A stretch of DNA of 64,000 nt, taken from positions 62,001 to 126,000 of the forward strand of contig JAEUOU010000010.1 of assembly GCA_016790575.1 (NCBI GenBank), given 5' to 3'. The position numbers and the translations under genes are program-made. The stretch's first letter is position 1. Each line of letters begins with the position of its first letter. The stretch comes from Burkholderiaceae bacterium (GTDB taxonomy: Bacteria > Pseudomonadota > Gammaproteobacteria > Burkholderiales > Burkholderiaceae_C). Positions 1 through 10,171 of this stretch are shown one piece after another. A model generated the notes under the pieces. The model made no database searches, was not told the origin of the DNA, and worked only from the letters and a program-made list of their open reading frames with translations.

Positions 1-1
1 T

Positions 2-274
2 CGGCTGCAGGGCGCCCTGGAGCAGCACGCCCGGCAATGGCCCGGCACCGTGCAACGGGCCGTCGAACGGCAGCAAGGGCGTCTGGAGCGCCTTGATGTG
101 CGCCTGCGGAGTTTGGACCCCTGCCGCACCCTTGAGCAGGGATATGCCTGGCTGTCCGCTGTCGATGGTCAGCCGCTGACCCGGGCGGCCGCGATCGCCC
201 CGGGGCAAGCCGTACGCGCCACCCTTGCCGATGGGATGGTTGAATTGACAGCCGGCGAGCGACGGCAAAGATAA
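2..274 (+). CDS. xseA: Exodeoxyribonuclease VII large subunit, C-terminal fragment
   Basis: The open frame enters from the left edge and ends with TAA at 272-274, giving about 90 C-terminal residues. A helical stretch rich in Gln, Arg and Leu is followed by [13 protein letters not shown] and [11 protein letters not shown]. This is how XseA proteins end: a coiled-coil region, then a small beta module with the 'L.RGYA.....G' signature. With XseB the protein forms exonuclease VII, which degrades single-stranded DNA in the cytoplasm. The N-terminal OB-fold and catalytic core lie outside the window, so integrity cannot be judged. The gene is followed 68 bases later by sodB on the same strand. Confidence 0.85.
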   Translation, partial: RLQGALEQHARQWPGTVQRAVERQQGRLERLDVRLRSLDPCRTLEQGYAWLSAVDGQPLTRAAAIAPGQAVRATLADGMVELTAGERRQR

Positions 275-342
275 ATTCCTACAATCCGCCGCTGAACGCT
301 GCGACCTGTCGCCCACTGCAAACCACAACCCTCGAGGACACC

Positions 343-924
343 ATGGAACATACGCTCCCGCCCCTTCCTTACGATATTGACGCGCTGGCACCGCACTACA
401 GCCGGGAAACCCTGGAGTTTCACCACGGCAAGCACCACAACGCCTATGTGGTCAATCTGAACAATCTGCAAAAAGGTACGGAGTTCGAGAGCAAAACGCT
501 CGAAGAAATCATCAAGACCTCCAGTGGCGGCATCTACAACAACTCGGCCCAGATCTGGAACCACACCTTCTTCTGGAACTGCATGAAACCCGCCGGCGGC
601 GGCGAGCCCGGCGGCGCGCTGGCTGCGGCCATCAACGCCAAATGGGGCAGCTACGCCGCTTTCCGCGAAGCGTTCGTCAAGTCGGCCGTCGGCAACTTCG
701 GCTCCGGCTGGACCTGGCTGGTCAAGAAGCCTGATGGCAGCGTCGACATCGTCAACACCGGTGCCGCCGGCACGCCGCTGACCACCGCCGACACCGCTCT
801 GCTGACCGTCGACGTCTGGGAGCATGCCTACTACATCGACTACCGCAATCTGCGGCAGAAGTTCGTCGAAACCTTCCTCGACAAACTGGTCAACTGGGAA
901 TTCGCCCAGGCCAACTTCGCCTGA
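343..924 (+). CDS. sodB: Superoxide dismutase, Fe type
   Basis: 193 residues, the full length of bacterial Fe-SOD. It converts superoxide to oxygen and hydrogen peroxide in the cytoplasm. Visible family features are the N-terminal [16 protein letters not shown] and the first helix [11 protein letters not shown] carrying a metal-ligand His. [20 protein letters not shown] and [13 protein letters not shown] follow, the last supplying the Asp and His metal ligands. Residues around the metal site look like the iron enzyme, but metal preference is inferred. ATG at 343 follows a purine-rich stretch (CGAGGACACC). A strong hairpin terminator follows at 944-971, so sodB probably ends its own transcript. 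Confidence 0.96.
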   Translation: MEHTLPPLPYDIDALAPHYSRETLEFHHGKHHNAYVVNLNNLQKGTEFESKTLEEIIKTSSGGIYNNSAQIWNHTFFWNCMKPAGGGEPGGALAAAINAKWGSYAAFREAFVKSAVGNFGSGWTWLVKKPDGSVDIVNTGAAGTPLTTADTALLTVDVWEHAYYIDYRNLRQKFVETFLDKLVNWEFAQANFA

Positions 925-943
925 GACCGCTCGTTTGCAAACG

Positions 944-971
944 AAAAGCCGGCCCGCGGGCCGGCTTTTTC
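944..971 (+). terminator. Rho-independent terminator after sodB
   Basis: An 11-base perfect stem AAGCCGGCCCG with its complement is followed by a run of T, 20 bases after the sodB stop. The A-run on the left side could let it work from the other strand too, where the minus-strand DUF192 gene ends at 1043. Confidence 0.88.
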
Positions 972-990
972 ATGAATTTACTGCCTTTTC

Positions 991-1030
991 GGTCACTACC
1001 CAGCGAAAAAAGGTGCATTTTAGCTATAAA
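991..1030 (+). repeat. Dispersed 40-bp repeat, copy 1 (intergenic)
   Basis: This reads CTACCCAGCG, then AAAAAAGGTGCATTTTAGCT, then ATAAAT, matching the family core ACCCAGCGTGAAAAGGTC...GCTATGAAA with several changes. It lies between the sodB terminator and the end of the DUF192 gene. It is one of 11 copies in the window; see the findings. Confidence 0.75.
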
Positions 1031-1042
1031 TAATATAGCGAA

Positions 1043-1507
1043 TCAGCGCAGGCTGAACGGCCCGCCAGTGAGTTTTGCGCCCGCTTTGACGCCTTTCTTA
1101 TCGAACCAGCCCTGATTCATCTCCAGAACAAACCGCACGGGCGCCTTGGAACAATGGCTTTCGGTACTCTGCGGCTTCATGTCCGCGAGATTGACGATCG
1201 TCCCGTCGTCCGCAATGAACGCAGCGGTCAGCGGTATCAGGGTGTTTTTCATCCAGAAACACTGAACCCCTGGCTGCTCGAAAACGAACAACATGCCATC
1301 ATGCTGCGGCATTTCGCGGCGCCACATCAGGCCGATCTGGCGTTGTTCGGGCGTCTGGGCAACCTGGGCATCGATGCGGTGCATGCCGGCGCCCAGGCTG
1401 ACCCGTTGCAATTGCATCTGCGGGCTTTCCTGGGCTCGGGCGAAGCCGCCCAAGACCTGAAACGACAACAAAACCAAGGTCAATCCAAGGCGCAGACGCA
1501 ATCTCAT
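1043..1507 (-). CDS. DUF192 family exported protein
   Basis: 154 residues from the ATG at 1507, which has a GGAG box seven bases upstream. A longer open frame reaches 1561, but its extra 18 residues lack a ribosome site and would mask the signal peptide. An N-terminal hydrophobic segment ending in FARA predicts export. The mature part has the DUF192 pattern: TPEQRQIGLMWRREMPQHDGM, then MLFVFEQPG, FWMKNTLIPL and a late VLEMNQGW. The family is small, beta-rich and periplasmic or lipoprotein; its function is unknown. The gene lies downstream of an Ala/Lys-rich peptide gene on the same strand, with a terminator between them. Confidence 0.85.
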   Translation of the reverse strand: MRLRLRLGLTLVLLSFQVLGGFARAQESPQMQLQRVSLGAGMHRIDAQVAQTPEQRQIGLMWRREMPQHDGMLFVFEQPGVQCFWMKNTLIPLTAAFIADDGTIVNLADMKPQSTESHCSKAPVRFVLEMNQGWFDKKGVKAGAKLTGGPFSLR

Positions 1508-1562
1508 GGGAAGCTCCAGGGGAGAAGTGGGGTTTCGCGACGGGCGATTTCGACGGGCCAAG

Positions 1563-1592
1563 AAAAAATGCCCGCAACAGCGGGCATTTTTA
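1563..1592 (-). terminator. Rho-independent terminator after the Ala/Lys-rich gene
   Basis: The stem ATGCCCGC/GCGGGCAT has a four-base loop and is flanked by A-runs and T-runs on the two sides. On the minus strand it lies 15 bases beyond the stop of the gene at 1607-1819, and the T-run is long (six T). Confidence 0.8.
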
Positions 1593-1606
1593 CTCAGATC
1601 GGCTGA

Positions 1607-1819
1607 TTACTTGGCCGCTTCTTTCTTGGCCTTTTTGGCTTTTTTGGCCTTCTTGGCCTTCTTTTCAGCGGCGGCAGCCGGTTTGGCTTCGGCGGCCGGG
1701 GCAGCAGCCGGGGCGGCAGCGGCAGGCTTGGCAGCCGGGGCGGCAGCCGGGGCGGCAGCCTGTGCAAATGCGCCGACGGCGAAGAATCCGGCAACCAGGG
1801 CGGCAAGCAGCTTGTTCAT
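1607..1819 (-). CDS. Small exported Ala/Pro/Lys-rich protein
   Basis: 70 residues from the ATG at 1817-1819. It starts with a signal-like segment MNKLLAALVAGFFAVGAFAQ. A low-complexity APAAAPAA region follows, then a basic KKAKKAKKAKK tail. There is no recognisable enzymatic domain. If the signal is cleaved, the product is a highly basic periplasmic peptide of about 50 residues. Such Ala/Lys-rich short proteins recall histone-H1-like tails or acid-shock peptides, but this is only a resemblance in composition. The DNA is correspondingly repetitive (TTGGCC and GGGGCGGCAGCC repeats), so its length may vary between strains. A longer minus-strand frame runs upstream but overlaps icd and is not real. 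Confidence 0.7.
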   Translation of the reverse strand: MNKLLAALVAGFFAVGAFAQAAAPAAAPAAKPAAAAPAAAPAAEAKPAAAAEKKAKKAKKAKKAKKEAAK

Positions 1820-2002
1820 GTGAAAAATCCTCAAAATGTTGGAAAGTGTGCCGGGCGGTTTCGCTCCGGTGAGTGTGTAACGAAACTTCACACTTTTGGT
1901 TGACAGGCACCGGCCGCCATTTTTGCCAGTGCTGCCCATAGAATCACAAAACCCAAGCCAGTCGCCTGTTGAGGCCTGATGGCTTTTTTTCGGAGACGTT
2001 CC

Positions 2003-3256
2003 ATGTATCAGCACATCACTGTTCCCGCGCAAGGCCAGAAAATCACCGTCAATGCGGACATGTCGCTCAATGTCCCTGACGAACCGATCATCCCGTTCAT
2101 CGAAGGCGACGGCACCGGTGTGGATATCACGCCGGTGATGATCAAGGTAGTCGATGCCGCGGTTGCCAAAGCCTATGGTGGCAAGCGCAAGATTCACTGG
2201 ATGGAGGTCTACGCGGGCGAGAAGTCGACGCGCGTCTATGGCCCGGACGTCTGGTTGCCCGAAGAAACGCTGGCGGTCCTCAAGGAGTACGTGGTCTCCA
2301 TCAAGGGGCCGCTGACGACTCCGGTGGGCGGCGGCATCCGGTCGTTGAACGTCGCTTTGCGCCAGGAACTGGACCTGTATGTCTGCCTGCGGCCGGTGCA
2401 GTATTTCCGCGGGGTTCCCAGTCCCCTGAAAGAGCCCGAAAAGACCAACATGGTCATCTTCCGGGAAAACTCGGAAGACATCTACGCCGGCATCGAATAC
2501 GAAGCGGAGTCCGACAAAGCCAAGAAACTCATCCGTTTCCTCACCGAGGAGATGGGCGTGACCAAGATTCGCTTCCCGGCCACGTCCGGCATCGGCGTCA
2601 AGCCGGTGTCGCGCGAAGGAACCGAACGGCTGGTGCGCAAGGCGCTTCAGTATGCCGTCGACAACAACCGGCCCAATGTGACCATAGTCCACAAGGGCAA
2701 CATCATGAAATACACCGAAGGCGGCTTCCGGGATTGGGCCTATGCGCTGGCGCAGCGTGAATTTGGCGCCGAACTGATCGACGGCGGACCGTGGTGCAAG
2801 TTCCGCAATCCCAAGACCGGCAAGGACATCATCGTCAAGGACAGTATTGCCGACGCATTCCTGCAGCAGATTCTTTTGCGGCCGGCGGAGTACAGCGTGA
2901 TCGCCACACTCAACCTCAATGGCGACTACATCTCCGACGCATTGGCCGCGCAGGTCGGCGGCATCGGCATCGCACCGGGAGCCAACCTGTCCGATTCCGT
3001 GGCTTGTTTCGAGGCGACCCACGGCACCGCGCCCAAATATGCGGGCAAGGACTACGTCAATCCGGGCTCGGAGATCCTCTCGGCGGAGATGATGCTGCGT
3101 CACATGGGCTGGACCGAAGCGGCCGACCGCATCATCAACAGCATGGAGCAGTCCATCCTCTCCAAGAAGGTGACCTACGACTTCGCACGCCTGATGGACG
3201 GGGCCGTGCAGGTCAGCTGCTCGGGCTTCGGCAAAGTCATGATCGAAAACATGTAG
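2003..3256 (+). CDS. icd: Isocitrate dehydrogenase (NADP), E. coli type
   Basis: 417 residues, matching the 416-residue E. coli enzyme. It oxidatively decarboxylates isocitrate to 2-oxoglutarate in the TCA cycle. [15 protein letters not shown] opens the protein. [19 protein letters not shown] holds the substrate-binding Ser and the phosphorylatable loop. Further motifs are [14 protein letters not shown] and [21 protein letters not shown] at 2003 follows a GGAGA box; an in-frame ATG at 1979 lacks one. It stands alone, divergent from the Ala/Lys-rich gene. A second, unrelated-length isocitrate dehydrogenase lies at 18352-19899, so this genome carries two types. Confidence 0.96.
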   Translation: MYQHITVPAQGQKITVNADMSLNVPDEPIIPFIEGDGTGVDITPVMIKVVDAAVAKAYGGKRKIHWMEVYAGEKSTRVYGPDVWLPEETLAVLKEYVVSIKGPLTTPVGGGIRSLNVALRQELDLYVCLRPVQYFRGVPSPLKEPEKTNMVIFRENSEDIYAGIEYEAESDKAKKLIRFLTEEMGVTKIRFPATSGIGVKPVSREGTERLVRKALQYAVDNNRPNVTIVHKGNIMKYTEGGFRDWAYALAQREFGAELIDGGPWCKFRNPKTGKDIIVKDSIADAFLQQILLRPAEYSVIATLNLNGDYISDALAAQVGGIGIAPGANLSDSVACFEATHGTAPKYAGKDYVNPGSEILSAEMMLRHMGWTEAADRIINSMEQSILSKKVTYDFARLMDGAVQVSCSGFGKVMIENM

Positions 3257-3323
3257 CCGGTGATTCGATCCGGGGCCGCCTGAGCACAAAGCGCAGCGCG
3301 GGCCCCCACCGCAGGAGCGTCAC

Positions 3324-3581
3324 TCAGGCCGCGGAGGAGGGCTCGCCGGCGGGGGGCGCCTGGGCACCCGTATCGGAGGATCCCGCCTGGATGTTCAGTG
3401 CCATGCGGCCCTTGGGGCCTTCGCCCAGCTCGAAATGGACCCGTTCGCCTTCCTTGAGGGTCTTGAAGCCCTCCATGGCGATCGCGGAGAAATGGGCGAA
3501 CGCATCCGGGCCACCTCCGTCGGGTTCAATGAAACCGAAGCCTTTGGCATCGTTGAACCACTTGACCGTACCGCTTGCCAT
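3324..3581 (-). CDS. Cold-shock domain protein with C-terminal tail
   Basis: 85 residues. Residues 1-67 are a cold-shock domain: [18 protein letters not shown] carries RNP1 (KGFGFI), and DAFAHFSAI is the RNP2 region. These beta-barrel proteins bind single-stranded RNA or DNA and melt RNA structure. About 17 extra residues rich in Gly, Ala, Pro and Ser follow, longer than the usual 67-70 residue Csp. Within RNP2 the common VFVHFS reads AFAHFS. It is divergent from clpS, with 129 bases between. Which csp paralogue it is cannot be told from sequence alone. Confidence 0.92.
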   Translation of the reverse strand: MASGTVKWFNDAKGFGFIEPDGGGPDAFAHFSAIAMEGFKTLKEGERVHFELGEGPKGRMALNIQAGSSDTGAQAPPAGEPSSAA

Positions 3582-3710
3582 AACGCTGTCTCCTGCTTGT
3601 TCTGGTCGCCATCGATGATTTGCCGATTGCGCGGAAAGTTTGCGGGAATCCCCCTTGATTTGTCAACGGGCATAGGCCTGTCAGCGCAGGGGCAGGCGTG
3701 GCTCGATAGA

Positions 3711-4088
3711 ATGAAAACCATGGCCAGCCAGAAACCGCGAAACCCGACTGCGCCGCGCGAGCGCAACCGTCCCGCGCGGGGAGATGACAGTGGCGTCGTC
3801 GTGATGGAACGGCGCACCCAGCGCGTCAAACCACCACGCCTGTACCAAGTCCTGATGCTCAACGACGACTTCACCCCCATGGAGTTCGTGGTGGTGGTGA
3901 TTCAGGAGTTCTTTGGCAAAGACCGCGAAACCGCGACGCAGATCATGCTCAAGATCCATCTCGACGGCAAAGGTGTCTGCGGGGTGTACTCCCGCGATGT
4001 GGCGCAGTCGAAAGTCGAGCAAGTGCTGGATGCCGCGCGGCAAGCCGGTCACCCGCTACAGTGTGTATGCGAACCGGTGGATGGTTGA
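3711..4088 (+). CDS. clpS: ClpS adaptor for the ClpAP protease
   Basis: 125 residues. ClpS docks on the N-domain of ClpA and delivers N-end-rule substrates. The diagnostic region is [20 protein letters not shown], with the Asn-Asp and Met of the N-degron pocket. [20 protein letters not shown] and EVAQ-like [11 protein letters not shown] follow. The first 35 residues are a basic, disordered N-terminal extension of the kind that is threaded into ClpA. ATG at 3711 and ATG at 3720 are both possible starts; they differ by three residues. clpA starts 52 bases downstream, the usual clpS-clpA pair. Confidence 0.95.
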   Translation: MKTMASQKPRNPTAPRERNRPARGDDSGVVVMERRTQRVKPPRLYQVLMLNDDFTPMEFVVVVIQEFFGKDRETATQIMLKIHLDGKGVCGVYSRDVAQSKVEQVLDAARQAGHPLQCVCEPVDG

Positions 4089-4140
4089 AACGCCAGCCAT
4101 TCGCCCCATATCGTTTTTTTAGCAAGGCAAAGGAAAGCCC

Positions 4141-6480
<2,340 letters not shown>

Positions 6481-6502
6481 GACCCCACGCTCCCGCCCCT
6501 GA

Positions 6503-6532
6503 AAAACGCCGGCCCTGTGCCGGCGTTTTTTC
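6503..6532 (+). terminator. Rho-independent terminator after clpA
   Basis: A nine-base stem AACGCCGGC/GCCGGCGTT with a five-base loop is followed by T6, 25 bases after the clpA stop codon. Confidence 0.88.
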
Positions 6533-6569
6533 GCTTCCCGGTGTGCCTTTTCCGTTTCCCTTCTATATA

Positions 6570-6612
6570 AAAACGATAGCGAATAATGACCATTTCACGC
6601 TGGGTATGGGCC
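6570..6612 (-). repeat. Dispersed 40-bp repeat, copy 2 (upstream of sbcB)
   Basis: Read on the minus strand it gives CCCATACCCAGCGTG, then AAATGGTCATTATTCGCTAT, close to the family consensus. It lies 57 bases before the sbcB start. An open frame in phase with sbcB runs through it and would read TIANNDHFTLGMGQ, the same peptide theme seen in nadD and the ABC-F gene. Confidence 0.85.
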
Positions 6613-6668
6613 AAAAATTGCCCGAAAGCCTGCCCGCGGCCTGCGGTGGGCCTGCTATCCTGCCGCCC

Positions 6669-8171
6669 ATGAGCCTCTCCACCCCTGCGGCTGCCACCGC
6701 GCCGCTGCCCGCCACCCACACCTTTGTCTGGCACGACTACGAAACCTTCGGTGCCGACCCCCGGCGCGACCGGCCGGCGCAGTTTGCGGCCATCCGCACC
6801 GATGCCGGGCTGCGCGAAATCGGTGAGCCCGTCATGGCCTACTGCCAGCCCGCCACCGACTACCTGCCCGACCCCGACGCCTGCCTGATCACCGGCATCA
6901 CCCCGCAGGAATGCCTGGCCAAGGGCGAGCCCGAGGCCACGTTTGCCACCCGCATCGAGCGCCTGCTGGCCGAGCCCGGTACCATCGGTGTGGGCTACAA
7001 CACCATCCGGTTTGACGACGAATTCACCCGCCACCTGTTCTGGCGCAACCTGATCGACCCCTACGCCCGCGAGTGGCAAAACGGCTGCGGCCGCTGGGAT
7101 TTGCTCGATGTGGTGCGCGCCGCCTGGGCGCTGCGCCCCGAAGGCATCACCTGGCCCGAGCGGCCCGATGGCAGCGGCCCCAGCTTCAGGCTGGAGCACC
7201 TCACCGCCGCCAACGGCCTGGCGCACGAGGCCGCGCACGACGCGTTGTCAGACGTGCGCGCCACCGTGGCGCTGGCCCGGCTGATCCGCGACCGACAGCC
7301 CAAACTGTTCGACTTCTGCTTTGCCCTGCACCGCAAAGACCGCGTGGCGCAGGAGCTGGGCCTGCCCTGCGCGCCGGCACACGCGCGGCCGTTTGTGCAC
7401 ATCTCGGGCATGTTCCCCACCGAGCGCGGCTGCATCGCCATCATGTGGCCGCTGGCCAGCCACCCCACCAACAAGAACGAACTGATCGCCTGGGACCTGG
7501 CGCACGACCCCACCGAACTCGCCAGCCTGGACGTGGCCACGCTGCGCCAGCGCCTGTTCACCCGCAGCGCCGACCTGCCCGAGGGCGTGGCCCGCCTGCC
7601 GGTGAAAACCATCCACCTGAACAAATCCCCCGTCGTCATCGGCAACCTGAAGGTGCTGACGCCGGCGGTGCGGCAGCGCTGGGCCATCGACATCGACCGC
7701 CAGCTGGCCCACGCCGCCATCGCCCGCGACCTGCCGGACATGAGCGCGATCTGGCCCGAGGTCTTTCGCCGCCCCGCGCCCGAAGGCCCCACCGACGTGG
7801 AGCAAGACCTGTACGGCGGCTTTGTCGGCAACGCCGACCGCCGCCGCCTGAACCAGCTGCGCACCCTGACCCCGCCCGAACTGGCCCGCGCCCGCACCGG
7901 CTTTGACGACCCGCGCCTGGCCGAGCTGCTGCTGCGCTGGCGCGCCCGCAACCACCCCGACACCCTGAACGCCGACGAAGCCGCCCACTGGCAAGCCCTG
8001 CGCGAGGCCCGCCTGCTGGCGGGCGAGGGCGGCGCCCGCACCCTGGCGCAGCTGCAGGAGCGCCTGGACACCCTGGCCGAACAGGCGATGGAGCAAGGCG
8101 ACGAACGCGCCGAAGCCATCCTGGGCGCGCTGGCCGACTGGGCAGAGCACCTGGGGGCGGATGTGGGGTGA
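6669..8171 (+). CDS. sbcB: Exonuclease I (3'-5' ssDNA exonuclease)
   Basis: 500 residues from ATG at 6669 (E. coli 475). The DEDD exonuclease domain is clear: Exo I FVWHDYETFGADPRRDRPAQ, with Asp and Glu metal ligands, near residue 20. Exo II is GYNTIRFDDEFTRHLFWRNL. Exo III lies in LAHEAAHDALSDVRATVALA, with His and Asp. The SH3-like and helical C-terminal parts follow (LYGGFVGNADRR, RWRARNHPDTL). It removes 3' single strands in recombination and mismatch repair. The frame stays open 42 codons upstream through a dispersed repeat, but the ATG chosen fits the family N-terminus. The last codons lie inside a 21-bp direct repeat. Confidence 0.93.
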   Translation: MSLSTPAAATAPLPATHTFVWHDYETFGADPRRDRPAQFAAIRTDAGLREIGEPVMAYCQPATDYLPDPDACLITGITPQECLAKGEPEATFATRIERLLAEPGTIGVGYNTIRFDDEFTRHLFWRNLIDPYAREWQNGCGRWDLLDVVRAAWALRPEGITWPERPDGSGPSFRLEHLTAANGLAHEAAHDALSDVRATVALARLIRDRQPKLFDFCFALHRKDRVAQELGLPCAPAHARPFVHISGMFPTERGCIAIMWPLASHPTNKNELIAWDLAHDPTELASLDVATLRQRLFTRSADLPEGVARLPVKTIHLNKSPVVIGNLKVLTPAVRQRWAIDIDRQLAHAAIARDLPDMSAIWPEVFRRPAPEGPTDVEQDLYGGFVGNADRRRLNQLRTLTPPELARARTGFDDPRLAELLLRWRARNHPDTLNADEAAHWQALREARLLAGEGGARTLAQLQERLDTLAEQAMEQGDERAEAILGALADWAEHLGADVG

Positions 8172-8181
8172 GCGGGACGCC
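8161..8181 (+). repeat. 21-bp direct repeat, left copy (overlaps the sbcB stop)
   Basis: Begins ATGTGGGGTGAGC and ends GGGACGCC, including the sbcB stop codon TGA. The identical 21 bases recur at 8834-8854. The four bases GGCG also precede both copies with one mismatch between. The two copies bracket the brnT-brnA module. Confidence 0.9.
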
Positions 8182-8238
8182 TGCGATACGCCGCACGAGT
8201 GGAGGTGACGACCTGCCATCCGCTGGCGTTGCTCGGTT

Positions 8239-8260
8239 AATGTATCTACAATAACATTGT
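8239..8260 (+). promoter_or_regulatory. Nested inverted repeats at the brnT start (candidate BrnA operator)
   Basis: AATGT (8239-8243) pairs with ACATT (8254-8258) around ten bases, and ACAAT/ATTGT (8248-8260) forms a second, nested palindrome. The element overlaps the GTG start of brnT. BrnA proteins are known to autorepress brnTA through operator palindromes at the promoter, so this is the natural site here. Binding is inferred. Confidence 0.55.
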
Positions 8261-8534
8261 GCTGATCACCTGCGACCCCGAAAAGCGCGAGAGGACCTTG
8301 GCTGACCGCGGCCTCGACTTTGAAGATGCACGTGTCGTTTTTGAAGGGGTGCATTTCGAAGTCGAAGATACCCGCCAGGACTACGGTGAACGGCGGCTGA
8401 TCTGTTACGGCTTTTTGGGTGATCGGATGGTGGTTGTCGGATACACACCGCGTGGCGCGGCTCGCCACGTTTTCAGTATGAGGAAAGCCAATGACCGCGA
8501 GCAAGCGCGCATCGCCCCCCTCCTTGGGTTCTGA
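8259..8534 (+). CDS. brnT: BrnT family type II toxin
   Basis: 91 residues with a GTG start. BrnT is a RelE-fold ribonuclease that arrests translation. Family pattern: ITCDPEKRERTLADRGLDFE, then DTRQDYGERRLICYGFLGDR, then VVVGYTPRGAARHVFSMRKA near the C-terminus, which carries the catalytic Arg residues. It overlaps the downstream antitoxin gene by 44 bases, the usual brnTA arrangement with toxin first. The pair sits between sbcB and an integron, bracketed by a direct repeat, which suggests it was acquired as a unit. There is a nested palindrome at the start codon. Confidence 0.93.
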   Translation: MLITCDPEKRERTLADRGLDFEDARVVFEGVHFEVEDTRQDYGERRLICYGFLGDRMVVVGYTPRGAARHVFSMRKANDREQARIAPLLGF

Positions 8535-8778
8535 TCTCACACGCGTGGCCGCCCACGCCATTCAGCAGGCGGAATACGAAGAACTTCCGGAGCTGACCGA
8601 CGACATGCTCGTCCGAGGCGCGGTCAACAAGGGTGGGCGTCCCCGGTCGCCGAATCCGAAGCGGTTGATCTCGATTCGCCTCACCGAAGATGTCATTCAG
8701 CGCTGGCGGTCCACCGGGCCGGGCTGGCAGACACGCATGGCCGAAGCACTGGCCCGCTCCGCGCCGGCCGGCGGCTGA
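8491..8778 (+). CDS. brnA: BrnA family antitoxin
   Basis: 95 residues. The BrnA pattern is visible: a helical N-terminal half with YEELPELTDDMLVRGAV, then the linker KGGRPRSPNPK. The ribbon-helix-helix DNA-binding part is RLISIRLTEDVIQRWRSTGP, followed by WQTRMAEALAR. It neutralises BrnT and represses the operon. The start overlaps brnT by 44 bases, indicating translational coupling. No other gene follows before the second direct-repeat copy at 8834. Confidence 0.9.
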   Translation: MTASKRASPPSLGSDLTRVAAHAIQQAEYEELPELTDDMLVRGAVNKGGRPRSPNPKRLISIRLTEDVIQRWRSTGPGWQTRMAEALARSAPAGG

Positions 8779-8833
8779 GCATCACGACCGCCGACCACGC
8801 TGAATCCACGCGGGGTGCAGCACAGGATGGCGC

Positions 8834-8854
8834 ATGTGGGGTGAGCGGGACGCC
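8834..8854 (+). repeat. 21-bp direct repeat, right copy
   Basis: This is the exact duplicate of 8161-8181, 673 bases downstream, just beyond brnA and about 50 bases before the dispersed repeat that ends intI. A perfect direct repeat at both ends of a toxin-antitoxin module is the footprint expected from insertion with target duplication or from recombination between short repeats. Confidence 0.9.
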
Positions 8855-8900
8855 GGTCTGCCGCCTCCCATTGGTTGCATGCGATGTTTTCAGCCAAAAA

Positions 8901-8945
8901 CGGCCAATACCCAGCGTGGAAAGGTCATTGTTTGCTATGAAAACA
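8901..8945 (+). repeat. Dispersed 40-bp repeat, copy 3 (forms the end of intI)
   Basis: CCAATACCCAGCGTGG is followed by AAAGGTCATTGTTTGCTATG and AAAACAGGACT. Similarity to copy 4 at 11861 extends about 15 bases further left (GTTTTCAG at both). The intI reading frame on the minus strand ends at the TAG inside this copy. Confidence 0.9.
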
Positions 8946-10014
8946 GGACTGTTTTCGACGCCATATGGGCTGCAGGCAAGCTGACACAGGGGTCCGCCAG
9001 CGCATCCAGCGGGCTGGTCGTGCCGCCGGCCGCCACCTTGAGCACGTGGGTGTAGATCATGGTGGTGGACACGTCCGAATGCCCCAGCAACTCCTGCACC
9101 GTTCTGATGTCTGTACCTGCTTGCAGCAAGTGGGTGGCGAACGAGTGACGCAAGGTGTGGACAGACACGTGTTTGGCAATGCCCGCCTGTATCACCGCCT
9201 TTTTCAGTTGCCGGTTCAGTCTTTCTTCAAACAAGTGGTGACGGCGCTCAATGCCCGTTTGCGGGTCTATAGACAGCTTGGCCGATGGAAACACCCAAAA
9301 CCAGGCCCAACTCTCACCCGCTCTGGGGTACTTGCGCTCCAGCGCATGAGGCAGATACACGCCGCCGCGTCCGCTGGCCCGGTCCTGACCCCAAACGGCG
9401 CGAACCTGAACCAACTGTGCCCGCAACCGGGAAACCAGCGCCCTGGGCAGCATCACCACGCGGTCTTTGTCGCCCTTGCCGCTGCGCACAATGATCGCGT
9501 GGCGGTCGAAATCCACATCCTTGACCCGCAAACCCAAGGCTTCGCGCAGGCGCAGCCCACTGCCGTAGAGCAAGGCCGCCAACAGTGCCTCGGTACCCGC
9601 CATGTGGGAAAGCAACGACTGAACCTCCTGCACCGTCAACACCACTGGAATCCGCTTGCGCTCCGGCGGTCGACCAATCTGTTGCATCCAAGGCAACTCG
9701 ATGCCCAGTACCTGCCGATACAAGAACAACAGTGCATTGAGCGCTTGCCGATGGGTTGCGGGCGAAACCTGCTTCTCGGTCGCCAACATCGTCAAAAAGC
9801 CCTCGACCTCAGCTTGCCCGATGTCGCGCGGATGCCGAAATCCGCCGACGCTGCGTGCAGCCCACAAAACAAACGCTTTGGCCCAGTAGACATAAGCCTT
9901 CTCGGTCTGTAGGCTGTAGTGCAGGTAGCGAACCCGTTCGCGCACCTGATCGAGCAGCTTGATGGACCGGGGAGGTACCCAGTCAGGTTTGTCGGATCTG
10001 TTATACCTGTTCAT
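8935..10014 (-). CDS. intI: Integron integrase IntI (tyrosine recombinase)
   Basis: 359 residues from ATG at 10014. All tyrosine-recombinase catalytic residues are visible: Arg in [19 protein letters not shown], His and Arg in [14 protein letters not shown], and His with the nucleophile Tyr in [16 protein letters not shown]. The IntI-specific extra helix region is present ([20 protein letters not shown]), separating it from XerC/D. It recombines attC x attI to insert cassettes. The N-terminal SAM-like domain ([16 protein letters not shown]) is intact, so the enzyme looks functional. The last residues after [10 protein letters not shown] differ from the usual IntI end and lead into the dispersed repeat, which supplies the stop codon. 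Confidence 0.94.
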   Translation of the reverse strand: MNRYNRSDKPDWVPPRSIKLLDQVRERVRYLHYSLQTEKAYVYWAKAFVLWAARSVGGFRHPRDIGQAEVEGFLTMLATEKQVSPATHRQALNALLFLYRQVLGIELPWMQQIGRPPERKRIPVVLTVQEVQSLLSHMAGTEALLAALLYGSGLRLREALGLRVKDVDFDRHAIIVRSGKGDKDRVVMLPRALVSRLRAQLVQVRAVWGQDRASGRGGVYLPHALERKYPRAGESWAWFWVFPSAKLSIDPQTGIERRHHLFEERLNRQLKKAVIQAGIAKHVSVHTLRHSFATHLLQAGTDIRTVQELLGHSDVSTTMIYTHVLKVAAGGTTSPLDALADPCVSLPAAHMASKTVLFS

Positions 10015-10059
10015 GCATCCAGTATGATGCGTTACAGAATTGATTTCAAACACTTTTTT

Positions 10060-10135
10060 GGGGTGCCGTGCGACTTTGTTTAACGACCACGGTTGTGGGT
10101 ATCCGGTGTTTGGTCAGATAAACCACAAGTTAGAT
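10060..10135 (+). other. attI recombination site region
   Basis: This is the gap between intI and the first cassette. The core site GTTAGAT at 10129-10135 matches GTTRRRY, and its complement ATCTAAC closes cassette 1 at 11195, so the crossover point is the G/TT at 10129. A GTTTAAC core-like site lies about 50 bases upstream. TTGTGG (10093) and GATAAA (10117), 18 bases apart, are a weak candidate for the cassette promoter. The left limit of attI is approximate. Confidence 0.75.
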
Positions 10136-10171
10136 TCACTCAATACACATCTTTCGAAGGGGAGCGCGTAG

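Noticed and set aside
1900..1945. TTGACA at 1900 as the icd promoter -35
   Set aside because: No -10 box is found at 16-18 bases; the nearest TAGAAT is 34 bases away.
1820..3289. Upstream extension of the Ala/Lys-rich gene to a 560-codon minus-strand frame
   Set aside because: It runs antisense through icd. The real start with a signal peptide is at 1819.
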